In this document: positions 6,524 through 15,220 of the stretch, one piece after another | How the letters are laid out: each line of letters opens with the position of its first letter | How positions within the stretch are numbered: the first letter of the stretch is position 1 | Assembly: GCA_002698995.1 (NCBI GenBank) | Contig: PAAX01000026.1 | Span: forward strand, 62,001 to 126,000 | Source of the DNA: Ignavibacteriota bacterium | GTDB taxonomy: Bacteria > Bacteroidota > Ignavibacteria > Ignavibacteriales > Melioribacteraceae | DNA length: 64,000 bases | Reading direction: 5' to 3' | Translations under genes and position numbers: made by a program | The notes under the pieces: model-generated | Told to the model about the DNA's origin: nothing | Database searches by the model: none | Seen by the model: only the letters and a program-made list of their open reading frames with translations

Positions 6524-9328
6524 TTATTTGAGTAAAATCATTTTCTTTGTTGAGGTAAAGTCCCCTGCTTTTATTCTATATATGTAAGTTCCGCTTGCTA
6601 ATTGATTTCCGCTGTTATCCTTTCCGTTCCAAATAATAGAATGATTACCTTCATTTCTTTGTTCATTAACCAAAGTTCTTACTTCTTGACCAAGCATATT
6701 GTAAATCTTTATGCTTACAAAATGACTTTCAGGTAATGAGAATTTAATTGTAGTTGTCGGGTTAAATGGATTTGGATAATTTTGTTCTAAAGAATAAACA
6801 ATTGGTTGTATTTCATTATCGTCAACTTCAACAATTCCGTCAACATTAAATTTGGCGCTTGATGAATAAATTGATTCTTCAGTTCCATTAGAAGATTTCA
6901 CTCTCCAGTAATATTCACCGGGTGCTAGATTTGTAGTTTCAAATTGAAGTTCATTTAAGTTGTTAAATGATGATGGATTTGTAAAATCAGGATTATCTGA
7001 AACTTCTACGGTATAAGATAATTGCGACTCAGATTGAACCGGTATATACCATGATAATATTGTATTATTTTCATTAACTACTACTCCATCAACAGGTGAA
7101 CCAACTATAGGAACAACCGGACTTGTTCCTGCCGGAGTATGAAATACATACGTTGCGCTTTGGGTTTCATAGGTTGTACCGTCATAACTTACTTCTACTT
7201 TCCACCTGTAAGTTGAACCAGGAACTAAATCATTTGTAATTTCGAAATAAGAATCACTTGTAATCTCCACTTCTGTCACCAAAGGATCAAAGTTTTCAGC
7301 TCTACTGTAGGTTAATCTAAAATGGTTAACAGAAGATGCATTTCCGGTTAAATACCATCTGAAAGTTGGAGTATATCCTACAATAGTTGAATTATTAGCA
7401 GGAGATGATAAATGTAAAACAGCATTGCTGTTTCCAATAATGGTGAAAGATCCTTCATACCAAGATGAAACTATGGAACCACTATTATATGTTGCAACTG
7501 CCCATTTATATGATTTGCCATAATCTAATTCAGAAGTAAAAGTATATGAAGTTTGATAAATATCGTTAATTGTCTCTAATATTGGAACTGAACTCCATGC
7601 TGTATTGTCCGATGCCTCTTTTATTTTCAATACATAACTGTCAAATCCTTGATAAGCTCCATATACATACCAGCCTAATGAAGGAGTTGTTGTATAAAGT
7701 AATGGATTATTTTTTGGGAAAGTAATTACAATACTATTAGATGTTCCGCCCGCAGTTTTAAAAGTTCCTTCTTCTGAATACTTTTCTTCTGTAGTAATAG
7801 AATTATAAGCTTTTACTTTCCATTTATATGTTTTACCTGCTTCTAATGGAGTATTCCAATCATAGTATAAGTCGGTTGTAGTAGCATCTACAACATTATC
7901 AAAAGGTTCTTCATAAACATAAAGGTCATACTCAACAACACCATCCCATAGACCATTAATATACCAGCTGAACCTTGGAGTTAAAGTATAAAGTGTTACT
8001 CCTGAAGTTGGATATGATACTGTAGGTTTATAAACTGAACCTTCACCTTTAGTTTTAAATGAAGTTGTACCAGACCAAACAGATTCTGTCCCGTTATAAA
8101 CAGAACGAACATGCCAGTAATATGTTTGATCAGGAAGTAAGTCGGTTGTAATTTGATAGTAAAGATCAGTAATTCCCGAAGCAGTACCTTTATTTTGAGT
8201 AAAGGCAGCATCAGTTGCATATTCAATTTCAAATTCAACACCGGTTGTTGAAGTCATTGTGTACCAGTAAAGTGCAGGCTGTAAAGAATAGACAGTAGTT
8301 CCGCTTGTAGGAAAAGATGGAATCGGTTGAACTGCTCCACCTGATGTAGTAAAATTTTTAACTGCTGAGATTTTCACAACCTCATTATTATATTTTGCTA
8401 CAAGTCTCCAATAATACTTAGTTCCACCGGATAAGGTTACTGAATAAAATAAAGCATTTCCAGCATCAAAACTATAATCCGGGGATGACCAATCAGCTGG
8501 GATTGTTGTACTTTCTATAATTTCTAAATGGAAATTTAATTGACTATTAAATGATCCTGTTCCCCAAGTAAACATTATATTTTCATTTGAAAAAACAGTT
8601 GTTCCGTTTGCCGGATTATATAATGTTAAGTTTACATTTGAGAATGTCTTAAACTTCCAAACGGCAGATTCATCTGTAGTTGAATTATTACTTACAACTT
8701 TCCAGTAATATTCCTTATTATTGAGAAGCGGTAAATCGTCATTAACCTCTGACATTGTGTATGTCAACACATTACCAACAGATTTTGTAAATATGGTACT
8801 GCCTGTTGCACCAGAAGTAAATTGATTATCTGTAGCAATATAAAGAGTATAAGTTAAACCAGGATCCCCTTCCCACTCAAAAGTCGGAAGAATAGAAACA
8901 CCTGTAATTGTGTTAATTGGAGAAACAAGTTTGTGAGATACTGTTGTGAAAGAATATTTAACTAATTCTGCATCACCGTTATTAATGTTATCAACTTGTC
9001 TCCAAACTCCCCAATAATATTCTTTATTGAATTCCAGAGGCAAATTAGCATTTGAAATTGTGATTGAGTTGGAACCGTCAACTTCAGTTATATTAATTTG
9101 CTGTTCAATAGTTGTTGATGAACCTGAATTCGATGGATCTGAATCATCTGTCCAAAGTCTGACTTTTACATCTCCCAGACCTAGAATTTGATCTTCCCAT
9201 GTTAAAGTTAAAGGAGCATAAGGACTGACCCCAGTTTCTCCATCACTAGGTATGGGTAAGGGTTGAGCAAATATTAGATTAGTAAAAAATAGTAAGCTAA
9301 CCAGAATGGTTAAGATTTTTTGTTTCAT
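6524..9328 (-). CDS. giant T9SS-exported fibronectin-like repeat protein (copy A)
   Basis: A 934-residue paralogue of the protein at 2432-5995. It has a signal peptide (ending NLIFAQ) and a first module with YYWGVW, then repeats with openings such as TTVYSLQPALYWY, VTLYTLTPRFSWY and PLLYTTTPSLGWY, each closed by a TYYW/TYKW strand. The C-terminal ~85 residues are a T9SS type A domain nearly identical to that of copy B, with IYNMLGQEVRTLVN and GTYIYRIKAG. It has about two fewer repeats than copy B. Promoter, leader box and start-codon hairpin match those of copy B, so the two are probably co-regulated. The role is unknown; the architecture suits an extracellular adhesin or matrix protein. Confidence 0.93.
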   Translation of the reverse strand: MKQKILTILVSLLFFTNLIFAQPLPIPSDGETGVSPYAPLTLTWEDQILGLGDVKVRLWTDDSDPSNSGSSTTIEQQINITEVDGSNSITISNANLPLEFNKEYYWGVWRQVDNINNGDAELVKYSFTTVSHKLVSPINTITGVSILPTFEWEGDPGLTYTLYIATDNQFTSGATGSTIFTKSVGNVLTYTMSEVNDDLPLLNNKEYYWKVVSNNSTTDESAVWKFKTFSNVNLTLYNPANGTTVFSNENIMFTWGTGSFNSQLNFHLEIIESTTIPADWSSPDYSFDAGNALFYSVTLSGGTKYYWRLVAKYNNEVVKISAVKNFTTSGGAVQPIPSFPTSGTTVYSLQPALYWYTMTSTTGVEFEIEYATDAAFTQNKGTASGITDLYYQITTDLLPDQTYYWHVRSVYNGTESVWSGTTSFKTKGEGSVYKPTVSYPTSGVTLYTLTPRFSWYINGLWDGVVEYDLYVYEEPFDNVVDATTTDLYYDWNTPLEAGKTYKWKVKAYNSITTEEKYSEEGTFKTAGGTSNSIVITFPKNNPLLYTTTPSLGWYVYGAYQGFDSYVLKIKEASDNTAWSSVPILETINDIYQTSYTFTSELDYGKSYKWAVATYNSGSIVSSWYEGSFTIIGNSNAVLHLSSPANNSTIVGYTPTFRWYLTGNASSVNHFRLTYSRAENFDPLVTEVEITSDSYFEITNDLVPGSTYRWKVEVSYDGTTYETQSATYVFHTPAGTSPVVPIVGSPVDGVVVNENNTILSWYIPVQSESQLSYTVEVSDNPDFTNPSSFNNLNELQFETTNLAPGEYYWRVKSSNGTEESIYSSSAKFNVDGIVEVDDNEIQPIVYSLEQNYPNPFNPTTTIKFSLPESHFVSIKIYNMLGQEVRTLVNEQRNEGNHSIIWNGKDNSGNQLASGTYIYRIKAGDFTSTKKMILLK

Positions 9329-9342
9329 GAGTACACCCTCAT
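9327..9342 (-). promoter_or_regulatory. start-codon hairpin of surface protein copy A
   Basis: ATGAG-GGTGTA-CTCAT on the minus strand forms a 5-bp stem over the ribosome site and the first two bases of the start codon. The loop differs from copy B by a single base. Confidence 0.55.
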
Positions 9343-9367
9343 TTTATTATTAACTATTGTTTTCAAA

Positions 9368-9380
9368 TTTGGCTGGTTTT
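9368..9380 (-). promoter_or_regulatory. conserved leader box AAAACCAGCCAAA (copy A)
   Basis: Same 13-mer and same 40-base distance to the start codon as at 6035-6047, although the rest of the two leaders has diverged. Confidence 0.5.
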
Positions 9381-9479
9381 GCAAACAATAGATATCTTAA
9401 ATTTATTTGTAACAATACATTTCAAGATATACTTAAGATCGAGGGCACGAACTTATGATTTTTTGCTTTTTCGAGGGCT

Positions 9480-9506
9480 GAGAGCAAACATAATATATTT
9501 GCTCTC
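9480..9506 (-). promoter_or_regulatory. operator-like inverted repeat over the -10 box
   Basis: GAGAGCAAA and TTTGCTCTC are perfect 9-bp arms around a 9-base centre. The repeat covers the -10 element and the likely start of transcription of copy A, as expected for a repressor site. It could also fold at the 5' end of the RNA. Copy B lacks it. Confidence 0.55.
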
Positions 9507-9515
9507 TTTTGTCAA
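9487..9515 (-). promoter_or_regulatory. promoter of surface protein copy A
   Basis: Minus-strand TTGACA (9515-9510), a 17-base spacer and TATGTT (9492-9487). The -10 reads on as TATGTTTG, an exact TAnnTTTG. About 150 bases of leader precede the ATG. Confidence 0.78.
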
Positions 9516-9563
9516 GACTTAATTCAAAAAAAATCTGTTAATATTTTTTGCAGTTTGTTGCTT

Positions 9564-10553
9564 CTAGAATAAAGTAAAACTTCCCTCTTCAATTATCCAA
9601 TGCTGATTAGTATTCGTTTCATCTATAACATCAATTTTAACATTGTTATCAGAATTTATAAGTGAATATTTCTTTTCGGGATAAAGCATAATTATAAATG
9701 CAGCGGAATTTTTATCAGGAAATCTCATTTGATATAATATCTGTCCATCCTTATTATACCTATTCTGATTTGCTTGCACTCCTACTTGTGTTTCAGAATT
9801 AGAATTTTTTGGTACGGTCAAAAATTGCTTTGAAATTGAATTCATTATATAATAAAGCCCCGAAACAGTTGGATGATTAATTAAATCCCAATTTGAATGT
9901 GATTCTTTACTGTTTGATGTTAGCTGTAAAGCAGCTCCCGGGAAGAATGCATTTCTCTTTTCAGGAACTATATAATTTCCGTTCTGCACATTTCTAATTT
10001 TTTTCCTTAAAGACATAACCCAAATTTGATTAGCATTTCCATAATCATGTTTCTTCTGAATAATCTGTTTATTTGCTTTATCATACTCTAAAACTAAACC
10101 GCTGTTCTTTGAAACAAAATAAAAGCCATATCTGAAATTGACTGTATCTCTTACAATATGAAATAATTGATCTGCCGCATTTTCATTATATGCAACCGGA
10201 AGAGCTTTTGCATCTTCATTTTTAGAACTGTTTTCAATTCCCAATCCTAATTCGTATGCAGCATTGTAAATTGTATATTCATTTTCATTAACCTTAACAA
10301 TTTTCCAAGTTTGTCCATTTCCCGGCATAAATGGATTCATTGTTATAATAGGATTTTCATTTTTCTTTTCAGTCCCTAATAATTTACCGAATAAATTATC
10401 TACTGCCTTATCTTCCTTTGACATTTTAGTACCCGGAACTAATTCCAGACTTACATAATCACCAAGATTCATTATGTTATTAAAAGTACCTCCATTAAAT
10501 TGAGCCGAAACAACTGAACAAAACAAGCACAATATTAGAATTAAACGAATCAT
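9564..10553 (-). CDS. secreted ricin-type beta-trefoil lectin-like protein
   Basis: I place the start at the ATG at 10553, because AGGGGATGA precedes it and the product then begins with a clean signal peptide (MIRLILILCLFCSVVSAQ). An upstream in-frame ATG would put 18 polar residues in front. The 329-residue product has a triplicated pattern with Q.W signatures (GQTWKIV, NQIWVM, NQHWII) spaced through two beta-trefoil-like lobes, as in RICIN/CBM13 carbohydrate-binding modules. No catalytic domain and no T9SS tail are present, so it is probably periplasmic or surface-associated and binds glycans. It lies directly upstream of the surface-protein cassettes on the same strand but has its own spacing, so co-regulation is not shown. 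Confidence 0.75.
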   Translation of the reverse strand: MIRLILILCLFCSVVSAQFNGGTFNNIMNLGDYVSLELVPGTKMSKEDKAVDNLFGKLLGTEKKNENPIITMNPFMPGNGQTWKIVKVNENEYTIYNAAYELGLGIENSSKNEDAKALPVAYNENAADQLFHIVRDTVNFRYGFYFVSKNSGLVLEYDKANKQIIQKKHDYGNANQIWVMSLRKKIRNVQNGNYIVPEKRNAFFPGAALQLTSNSKESHSNWDLINHPTVSGLYYIMNSISKQFLTVPKNSNSETQVGVQANQNRYNKDGQILYQMRFPDKNSAAFIIMLYPEKKYSLINSDNNVKIDVIDETNTNQHWIIEEGSFTLF

Positions 10554-10673
10554 TTCATCCCCTAATTTTATTTTTGAAGAAATTAATAAGCCTGCATAAA
10601 CAATCATTTTACAATTGTACTAAGATATTGAAATCTGATTTCATAAAAAAGACTTTGATGTAATTTGATAATT

Positions 10674-10705
10674 ATTTTAGGTCTAATATAAATTTTACCT
10701 AAAAT
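10674..10705. promoter_or_regulatory. inverted repeat between divergent genes
   Basis: ATTTTAGGT/ACCTAAAAT, perfect 9-bp arms with a 14-base spacer, in the intergenic region between the lectin gene and the NSS transporter gene. Possibly an operator or RNA hairpin; nothing identifies the binder. Confidence 0.35.
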
Positions 10706-10811
10706 TTGTAAAAAAAATTATCACCTTTCTTAAACTATAGCTTGATAATCACTCTCTATTCTTTCATATTTGTAAAATTTTTAATTTACTAATCATCTAG
10801 TGAGTTTAAAT

Positions 10812-12182
10812 ATGTCCGCACAAAATCAACGAGAGCAGTGGGGTTCCAAAATTGGATTTATTTTAGCCGCTGCCGGATCTGCTATTGGTCTGGGAAATAT
10901 TTGGAAATTCCCTTATGTAGCCGGCGAAAATGGTGGAGCAGCATTTGTTTTAATTTATCTAATTTGTACAGCATTAATCGGACTTCCGGTTCTTATCGGT
11001 GAAATTTTAATTGGAAGATCAACCAGTAAAGATCCTGTTGGTGCATTTAAGTCTTTAAGCGGATCAAAATTTTGGGCTTCTGTTGGAGGAATGGGAGTAA
11101 TAGCCGGATTTATAATTCTTTCATTTTATGCAGTTGTTGCCGGTTGGTCGTTAGGATATATTTATGAAGCAGTAACCGGTAAATTCCACGCATTCCCAGA
11201 ACCTTCTCAAGCTGCAAATCACTTTGGTGATTTAATAGGAAATGTATATTGGATAGTTGGTTACTTTGCACTATTTATGATAATTACAATGTTTGTTGTT
11301 GTTGCCGGTGTTCAAAAAGGTATTGAACGCGGTAGCAAAATTATGATGCCGATTTTATTTGCTCTTATTATTATACTGGTTATTAGAGGTGTTACTCTTG
11401 AAGGAGCCGAAGCCGGTATTGCATTTTTATTAAAACCCGATTGGAGTCTGATAACCGGCAAATCGATTCTGGAAGCTCTCGGCCAATCATTTTTTACTTT
11501 AAGTATGGGTATGGGGGCAATGCTTACTTATGGAAGTTATATGTCGAAAAAAGATAACATTCCAACCTCTGCTGTAAATATTGTTATTCTTGATACTTCA
11601 ATTGCACTTTTAGCCGGTTTAGCAATTTTTTCTTCTGTATTTGCTACCGGACTCGATCCAACCGCGGGACCTGGTTTAATTTTCCATACACTTCCGGTTG
11701 TATTTACTAAAATGCCGGGTGGTTATATTTTCTCAATAGTATTTTTTATCCTGCTTTCTATTGCAGCATTAACTTCAGCAATTTCACTCCTTGAAGTTAT
11801 TACCGCTTATTTTGTTGATGAAAAAAATTGGAGCAGAAAAAAAGCTGTAATGGTTTTCGGCGGAATAACTTTTCTAATTGGTATTCCAAGTGCTTTATCT
11901 TTTAATGTTTTATCTAACTTTTCAATATTTGGCTTAAGCTTTTTTGATTTTGCAGATTATATAACTTCCAATATAATGCTTCCTCTGGGTGGATTATTAA
12001 TCTCTGTTTTTATTGCATATAGATGGGGATTTGGTAATGCTCTAGCAAATCTTAGAAACGGTGCTGAAAATCTAATTGATAATTACCCGGTTTTGGTCAC
12101 CATATGGAAGATTTCTGTAAAATATTTATCACCTGTACTAATTTTCTTAGTATTTCTTTATTCAATAGGAATCTTTAACTAA
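10812..12182 (+). CDS. sodium-dependent transporter, NSS/SNF family
   Basis: About 456 residues with some 11-12 membrane helices and the LeuT-fold hallmarks. The N-terminus has WGSKIGFILAAAGSAIGLGNIWKFPY, the unwound TM1 that forms the Na+ and substrate sites, followed by GENGGAAF and the LPVLIGEI stretch of TM2. Bacterial members of this length import amino acids with Na+. An in-frame GTG at 10800 would add four residues; I prefer the ATG because neither has a good ribosome site. It is followed after 28 bases by an AGCS symporter and then a phosphofructokinase, with one terminator at 15101, so the three probably form an operon. Substrate is not predictable here. Confidence 0.93.
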   Translation: MSAQNQREQWGSKIGFILAAAGSAIGLGNIWKFPYVAGENGGAAFVLIYLICTALIGLPVLIGEILIGRSTSKDPVGAFKSLSGSKFWASVGGMGVIAGFIILSFYAVVAGWSLGYIYEAVTGKFHAFPEPSQAANHFGDLIGNVYWIVGYFALFMIITMFVVVAGVQKGIERGSKIMMPILFALIIILVIRGVTLEGAEAGIAFLLKPDWSLITGKSILEALGQSFFTLSMGMGAMLTYGSYMSKKDNIPTSAVNIVILDTSIALLAGLAIFSSVFATGLDPTAGPGLIFHTLPVVFTKMPGGYIFSIVFFILLSIAALTSAISLLEVITAYFVDEKNWSRKKAVMVFGGITFLIGIPSALSFNVLSNFSIFGLSFFDFADYITSNIMLPLGGLLISVFIAYRWGFGNALANLRNGAENLIDNYPVLVTIWKISVKYLSPVLIFLVFLYSIGIFN

Positions 12183-12210
12183 AATTTTTTAACAAAAAAT
12201 AAAGTTGATC

Positions 12211-13845
12211 ATGAAAAAATCTACTTCAGCATTAATTACGTACGGAATAATATTTTTAATTCTACTAATATGGGGAGTACCATTTTTTGAAGATGTATGG
12301 TCGTTCCCCGGTAACTTTGAAATTATTAAAAACTTTCCATCAAAAGATTTTCCTCTCGGTTCAATTCCTTTCATGGTTATTGCTCTTTTAGGAACGGGAA
12401 TTTTTATTTCTATTAAATTAGGATTTCCACAGTTAAGAAGAGTTTGGCATGGAATAAAAGTTACGATGGGAAAATATGATAATCCCGATGATGAAGGAGA
12501 TTTAAACCATTTTAGAGCATTAACAACTGCTTTAAGTGCAACCGTCGGAATTGGAAATATTGCGGGTGTTGCTACCGCACTTTATTATGGAGGTCCCGGA
12601 GCTTTATTCTGGATGTGGGTAACTGCATTTTTTGGTACAGCTTTAAAGTATAGCGAGTGTACACTCGCATTGAAATACAGACAATTCGATTCAAATGGAA
12701 ATGTTGCCGGCGGACCGATGTACACAATTGAAAGAGGACTTGGTCCAAAATGGCACTGGCTTGCCGTAGCGTTTGCAAGTTTTGCTGTAATCTGCTCCTT
12801 TGCAACAGGCAATGCTATCCAGGCTTTTACTGTGTCAGATCAAGTCTATTCGGAAGTTGTTCAAATTGTTGGACCGGATCATTTCTTAACTGCAAAGTTT
12901 GCTCTTTTTTCCGGTTTTGATTTATCAGTTCAGCAAATTATAAATGGATTGGTTTTAGTAATTATTGTTGGTGCTGTTATTATCGGCGGAATAAAAAGAA
13001 TCGGAAACGTAACTGGTATTTTAGCTCCGGTTATGGCTGCTATATATGTAATTGGTGCTTTATTAATTTTATTCTCTAACTTTACTGAATTAGATCATGC
13101 AATTAGAATGGTATTTAATATGGCTTTTAATCCCCCATCACAAGTTGCCGGAGTTGGAGGAGGAACTTTTCTAATTTTCTTAAATACATTAATGTGGGGA
13201 ATAAAAAGGGGTCTTTATTCAAATGAAGCAGGACAAGGAAGTGCTGCAATAGCTCACTCGGCAGCAAAGACTGAATATTCGGTTAGAGAAGGTTCTGTTG
13301 CACTTTTAGAACCTTTTATTGATACAATAGTTATTTGTACTATGACAGGTTTAGTAATTATATCAACCGGGGCTTGGCATCATACTGAATTTTACGTTAC
13401 ATATATTGATCCTAATTTTACCGGGGAATTGATGAACAGCAGTATTTTAACATCCTATGCATTTAAAAAAGGACTAAGTTGGCTCTTTGATTATGGTGAT
13501 AAAATTGTTACAATTGGAGTTGCATTATTTGCGATTTCGACTGCAATAAGCTGGTCTTATTATGGTGATAGAGCAGCAGATTATTTATTCGGTTCGAAAT
13601 CAATTATTTATTATAAATATGTTTTCTTGTTATTTGTTTTTGTTGGAGCTGTAGCGCAGTTAGAAGCAGTTTGGGGATTTGGTGATGCTGCTTTAGGTTT
13701 TATGACTTTCCCTAATTTATTAGCAATTATTCTTTTATCTAGTAAGTTAAAGAAAATGTCTAACGATTATTTTTCTATTGATCATAAAACATATAAAGAG
13801 CAATTAGAAGAAAAAGAAAAATTTAAAAGAGTTAACAAACTATAA
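12211..13845 (+). CDS. sodium:alanine/glycine symporter, AGCS family
   Basis: A 544-residue inner-membrane carrier. Diagnostic stretches are ALTTALSATVGIGNIAG, GGPGALFWMW (the AGCS signature region), FFGTALKYSEC and the GLYSNEAGQGSA motif near residue 330. It should co-transport alanine, glycine or a related small amino acid with Na+. It is longer than AgcS/DagA at its N-terminus, where one extra hydrophobic segment and a polar loop (to about residue 50) precede the core. The ATG at 12211 is preferred to a TTG two codons earlier. It sits between the NSS carrier and the phosphofructokinase gene with gaps of 27-28 bases. Confidence 0.94.
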   Translation: MKKSTSALITYGIIFLILLIWGVPFFEDVWSFPGNFEIIKNFPSKDFPLGSIPFMVIALLGTGIFISIKLGFPQLRRVWHGIKVTMGKYDNPDDEGDLNHFRALTTALSATVGIGNIAGVATALYYGGPGALFWMWVTAFFGTALKYSECTLALKYRQFDSNGNVAGGPMYTIERGLGPKWHWLAVAFASFAVICSFATGNAIQAFTVSDQVYSEVVQIVGPDHFLTAKFALFSGFDLSVQQIINGLVLVIIVGAVIIGGIKRIGNVTGILAPVMAAIYVIGALLILFSNFTELDHAIRMVFNMAFNPPSQVAGVGGGTFLIFLNTLMWGIKRGLYSNEAGQGSAAIAHSAAKTEYSVREGSVALLEPFIDTIVICTMTGLVIISTGAWHHTEFYVTYIDPNFTGELMNSSILTSYAFKKGLSWLFDYGDKIVTIGVALFAISTAISWSYYGDRAADYLFGSKSIIYYKYVFLLFVFVGAVAQLEAVWGFGDAALGFMTFPNLLAIILLSSKLKKMSNDYFSIDHKTYKEQLEEKEKFKRVNKL

Positions 13846-13872
13846 GAAACTAAAAATGTAAAGGAAGTAAAA

Positions 13873-15078
13873 ATGGCGAATATTAATTCAAAAAAAGGTG
13901 TTATTGGTATACTTACCGGAGGCGGTGATGTGCCAGGCTTAAACCCCGCCATTAGAGCAGTTACTATCAGAGCAATTAGAGAAGGCTATGATGTGATTGG
14001 TATAAGACGCGGCTGGGGCGGCATGATTAGTATTGTAAGAGATAAGGATTATGACAATTCCGAAAACTTTATCCATCTTAATGAACAGATTGTTAATAGA
14101 ATAGGAAGAACAGGCGGTACATTTCTTCATTCTTCAAGAACAAGAGCTAGCCATGTTCCTAAAGTAAATGTTCCGGAACATTTAAAAGCAGAATACAATC
14201 AAGAGGTTAATGATCTTACTCCAGAAGTAATTAAAAATCTTGAATGGCTTGGAATTGACTATCTTATTCCAATTGGCGGTGATGATACTTTAAGTTACGG
14301 TGTGCATCTACACAAGCAAGGCGTAAAAGTTATTGCAATTCCAAAAACTATGGATAATGATGTACCTGGTACTGATTACTGTATCGGTTTTTCTACCTGT
14401 GTAACTAGAACTTTGGAAATGACTCATAACCTTAGAACTTCTGCCGGATCACATGAAAGATTTTTGGTTATCGAAGTTTTCGGAAGATACGCTGGATTTT
14501 CAGCTCTCCTCCCTACTATGGCCGGTGCAGCTAACAGATGCGTTATCCCTGAACATAAATTCGATATAGAAAGATTGACCGAATTAATGGTTCAGGATAG
14601 ATTTACAAATCCAAGTAAATATTCTGTTGTTCTTGTTTCTGAAGGCGCTATGATGGATCAACACAGCGAAATGATTTTTGAAAATCAAGAAGCTGATATG
14701 TTTGGTCATAAAAAACTTGGTGGTATTGGTGATATTGTTGCTCAAAGACTAAAAGAACTTTCACCAAAATACAATAACGGTAAAAGAATCAATGTAATAA
14801 ATCAAAGATTAGGTTACCTTGTCAGATCAGGTGCACCAGATGCATTAGATTCAATTGTTCCTATGGCTTATGGAAATCTAGCTTTAGATTTAGTTTTAGA
14901 AGGGACAAGCGGCAGACTGGTAACATTGAAAAATGGCCGTTATGATAATGAACATTTAGAAGTTGTTACAAGCTATAAAAAAGTAGTTGATGTTAACAAA
15001 TATTACAATGTAGATAGACTAAGACCTATTTACAGTAAGTTTGAGACTAAACCTTTATTCATTATGGCTAGTGACTAG
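13873..15078 (+). CDS. pfp: 6-phosphofructokinase, probably pyrophosphate-dependent
   Basis: A 401-residue PfkA-superfamily enzyme that phosphorylates fructose 6-phosphate in the cytoplasm. The phosphoryl-donor loop reads GGDD (135-138), with Asp138 where ATP enzymes have Gly, and the next motif is PKTMDND (157-163), with Lys158 where ATP enzymes usually have Gly. This Asp/Lys pair marks PPi-dependent enzymes, which work reversibly and save ATP. GILTGGGDVPGLN starts the fold, and SAGSHERFLVIEVFGRYAGF covers the sugar-phosphate site. It is the last gene of a probable three-gene unit behind two Na+ symporters and is closed by a strong terminator. The ATG follows the ribosome site AAAGGAAG. Confidence 0.92.
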   Translation: MANINSKKGVIGILTGGGDVPGLNPAIRAVTIRAIREGYDVIGIRRGWGGMISIVRDKDYDNSENFIHLNEQIVNRIGRTGGTFLHSSRTRASHVPKVNVPEHLKAEYNQEVNDLTPEVIKNLEWLGIDYLIPIGGDDTLSYGVHLHKQGVKVIAIPKTMDNDVPGTDYCIGFSTCVTRTLEMTHNLRTSAGSHERFLVIEVFGRYAGFSALLPTMAGAANRCVIPEHKFDIERLTELMVQDRFTNPSKYSVVLVSEGAMMDQHSEMIFENQEADMFGHKKLGGIGDIVAQRLKELSPKYNNGKRINVINQRLGYLVRSGAPDALDSIVPMAYGNLALDLVLEGTSGRLVTLKNGRYDNEHLEVVTSYKKVVDVNKYYNVDRLRPIYSKFETKPLFIMASD

Positions 15079-15100
15079 AAATTAGTTGTTAAAATACTTC

Positions 15101-15134
15101 AAAAAAGCCCGACAATTCTGTTGGGCTTTTTTTT
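15101..15134 (+). terminator. intrinsic terminator after phosphofructokinase
   Basis: AAGCCCGACA/TGTTGGGCTT stem with an ATTC loop, followed by eight T residues. It begins about 25 bases after the stop codon. Confidence 0.93.
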
Positions 15135-15220
15135 ACAATTTTCTAAAAACATATCCTTTAAAATAAAAATAGCAGCCAAAAATTAATCTGACTGCTATTG
15201 AAAAAATAACGCTAATTACT

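Noticed and set aside
2432-9328. CRISPR or tandem DNA repeat array
   Set aside because: The periodicity is in protein modules of about 95 residues with diverged DNA; there are no short direct repeats with unique spacers.
10800-10811. GTG start for the NSS transporter
   Set aside because: It adds four residues without a ribosome site; the ATG at 10812 is equally or more likely.
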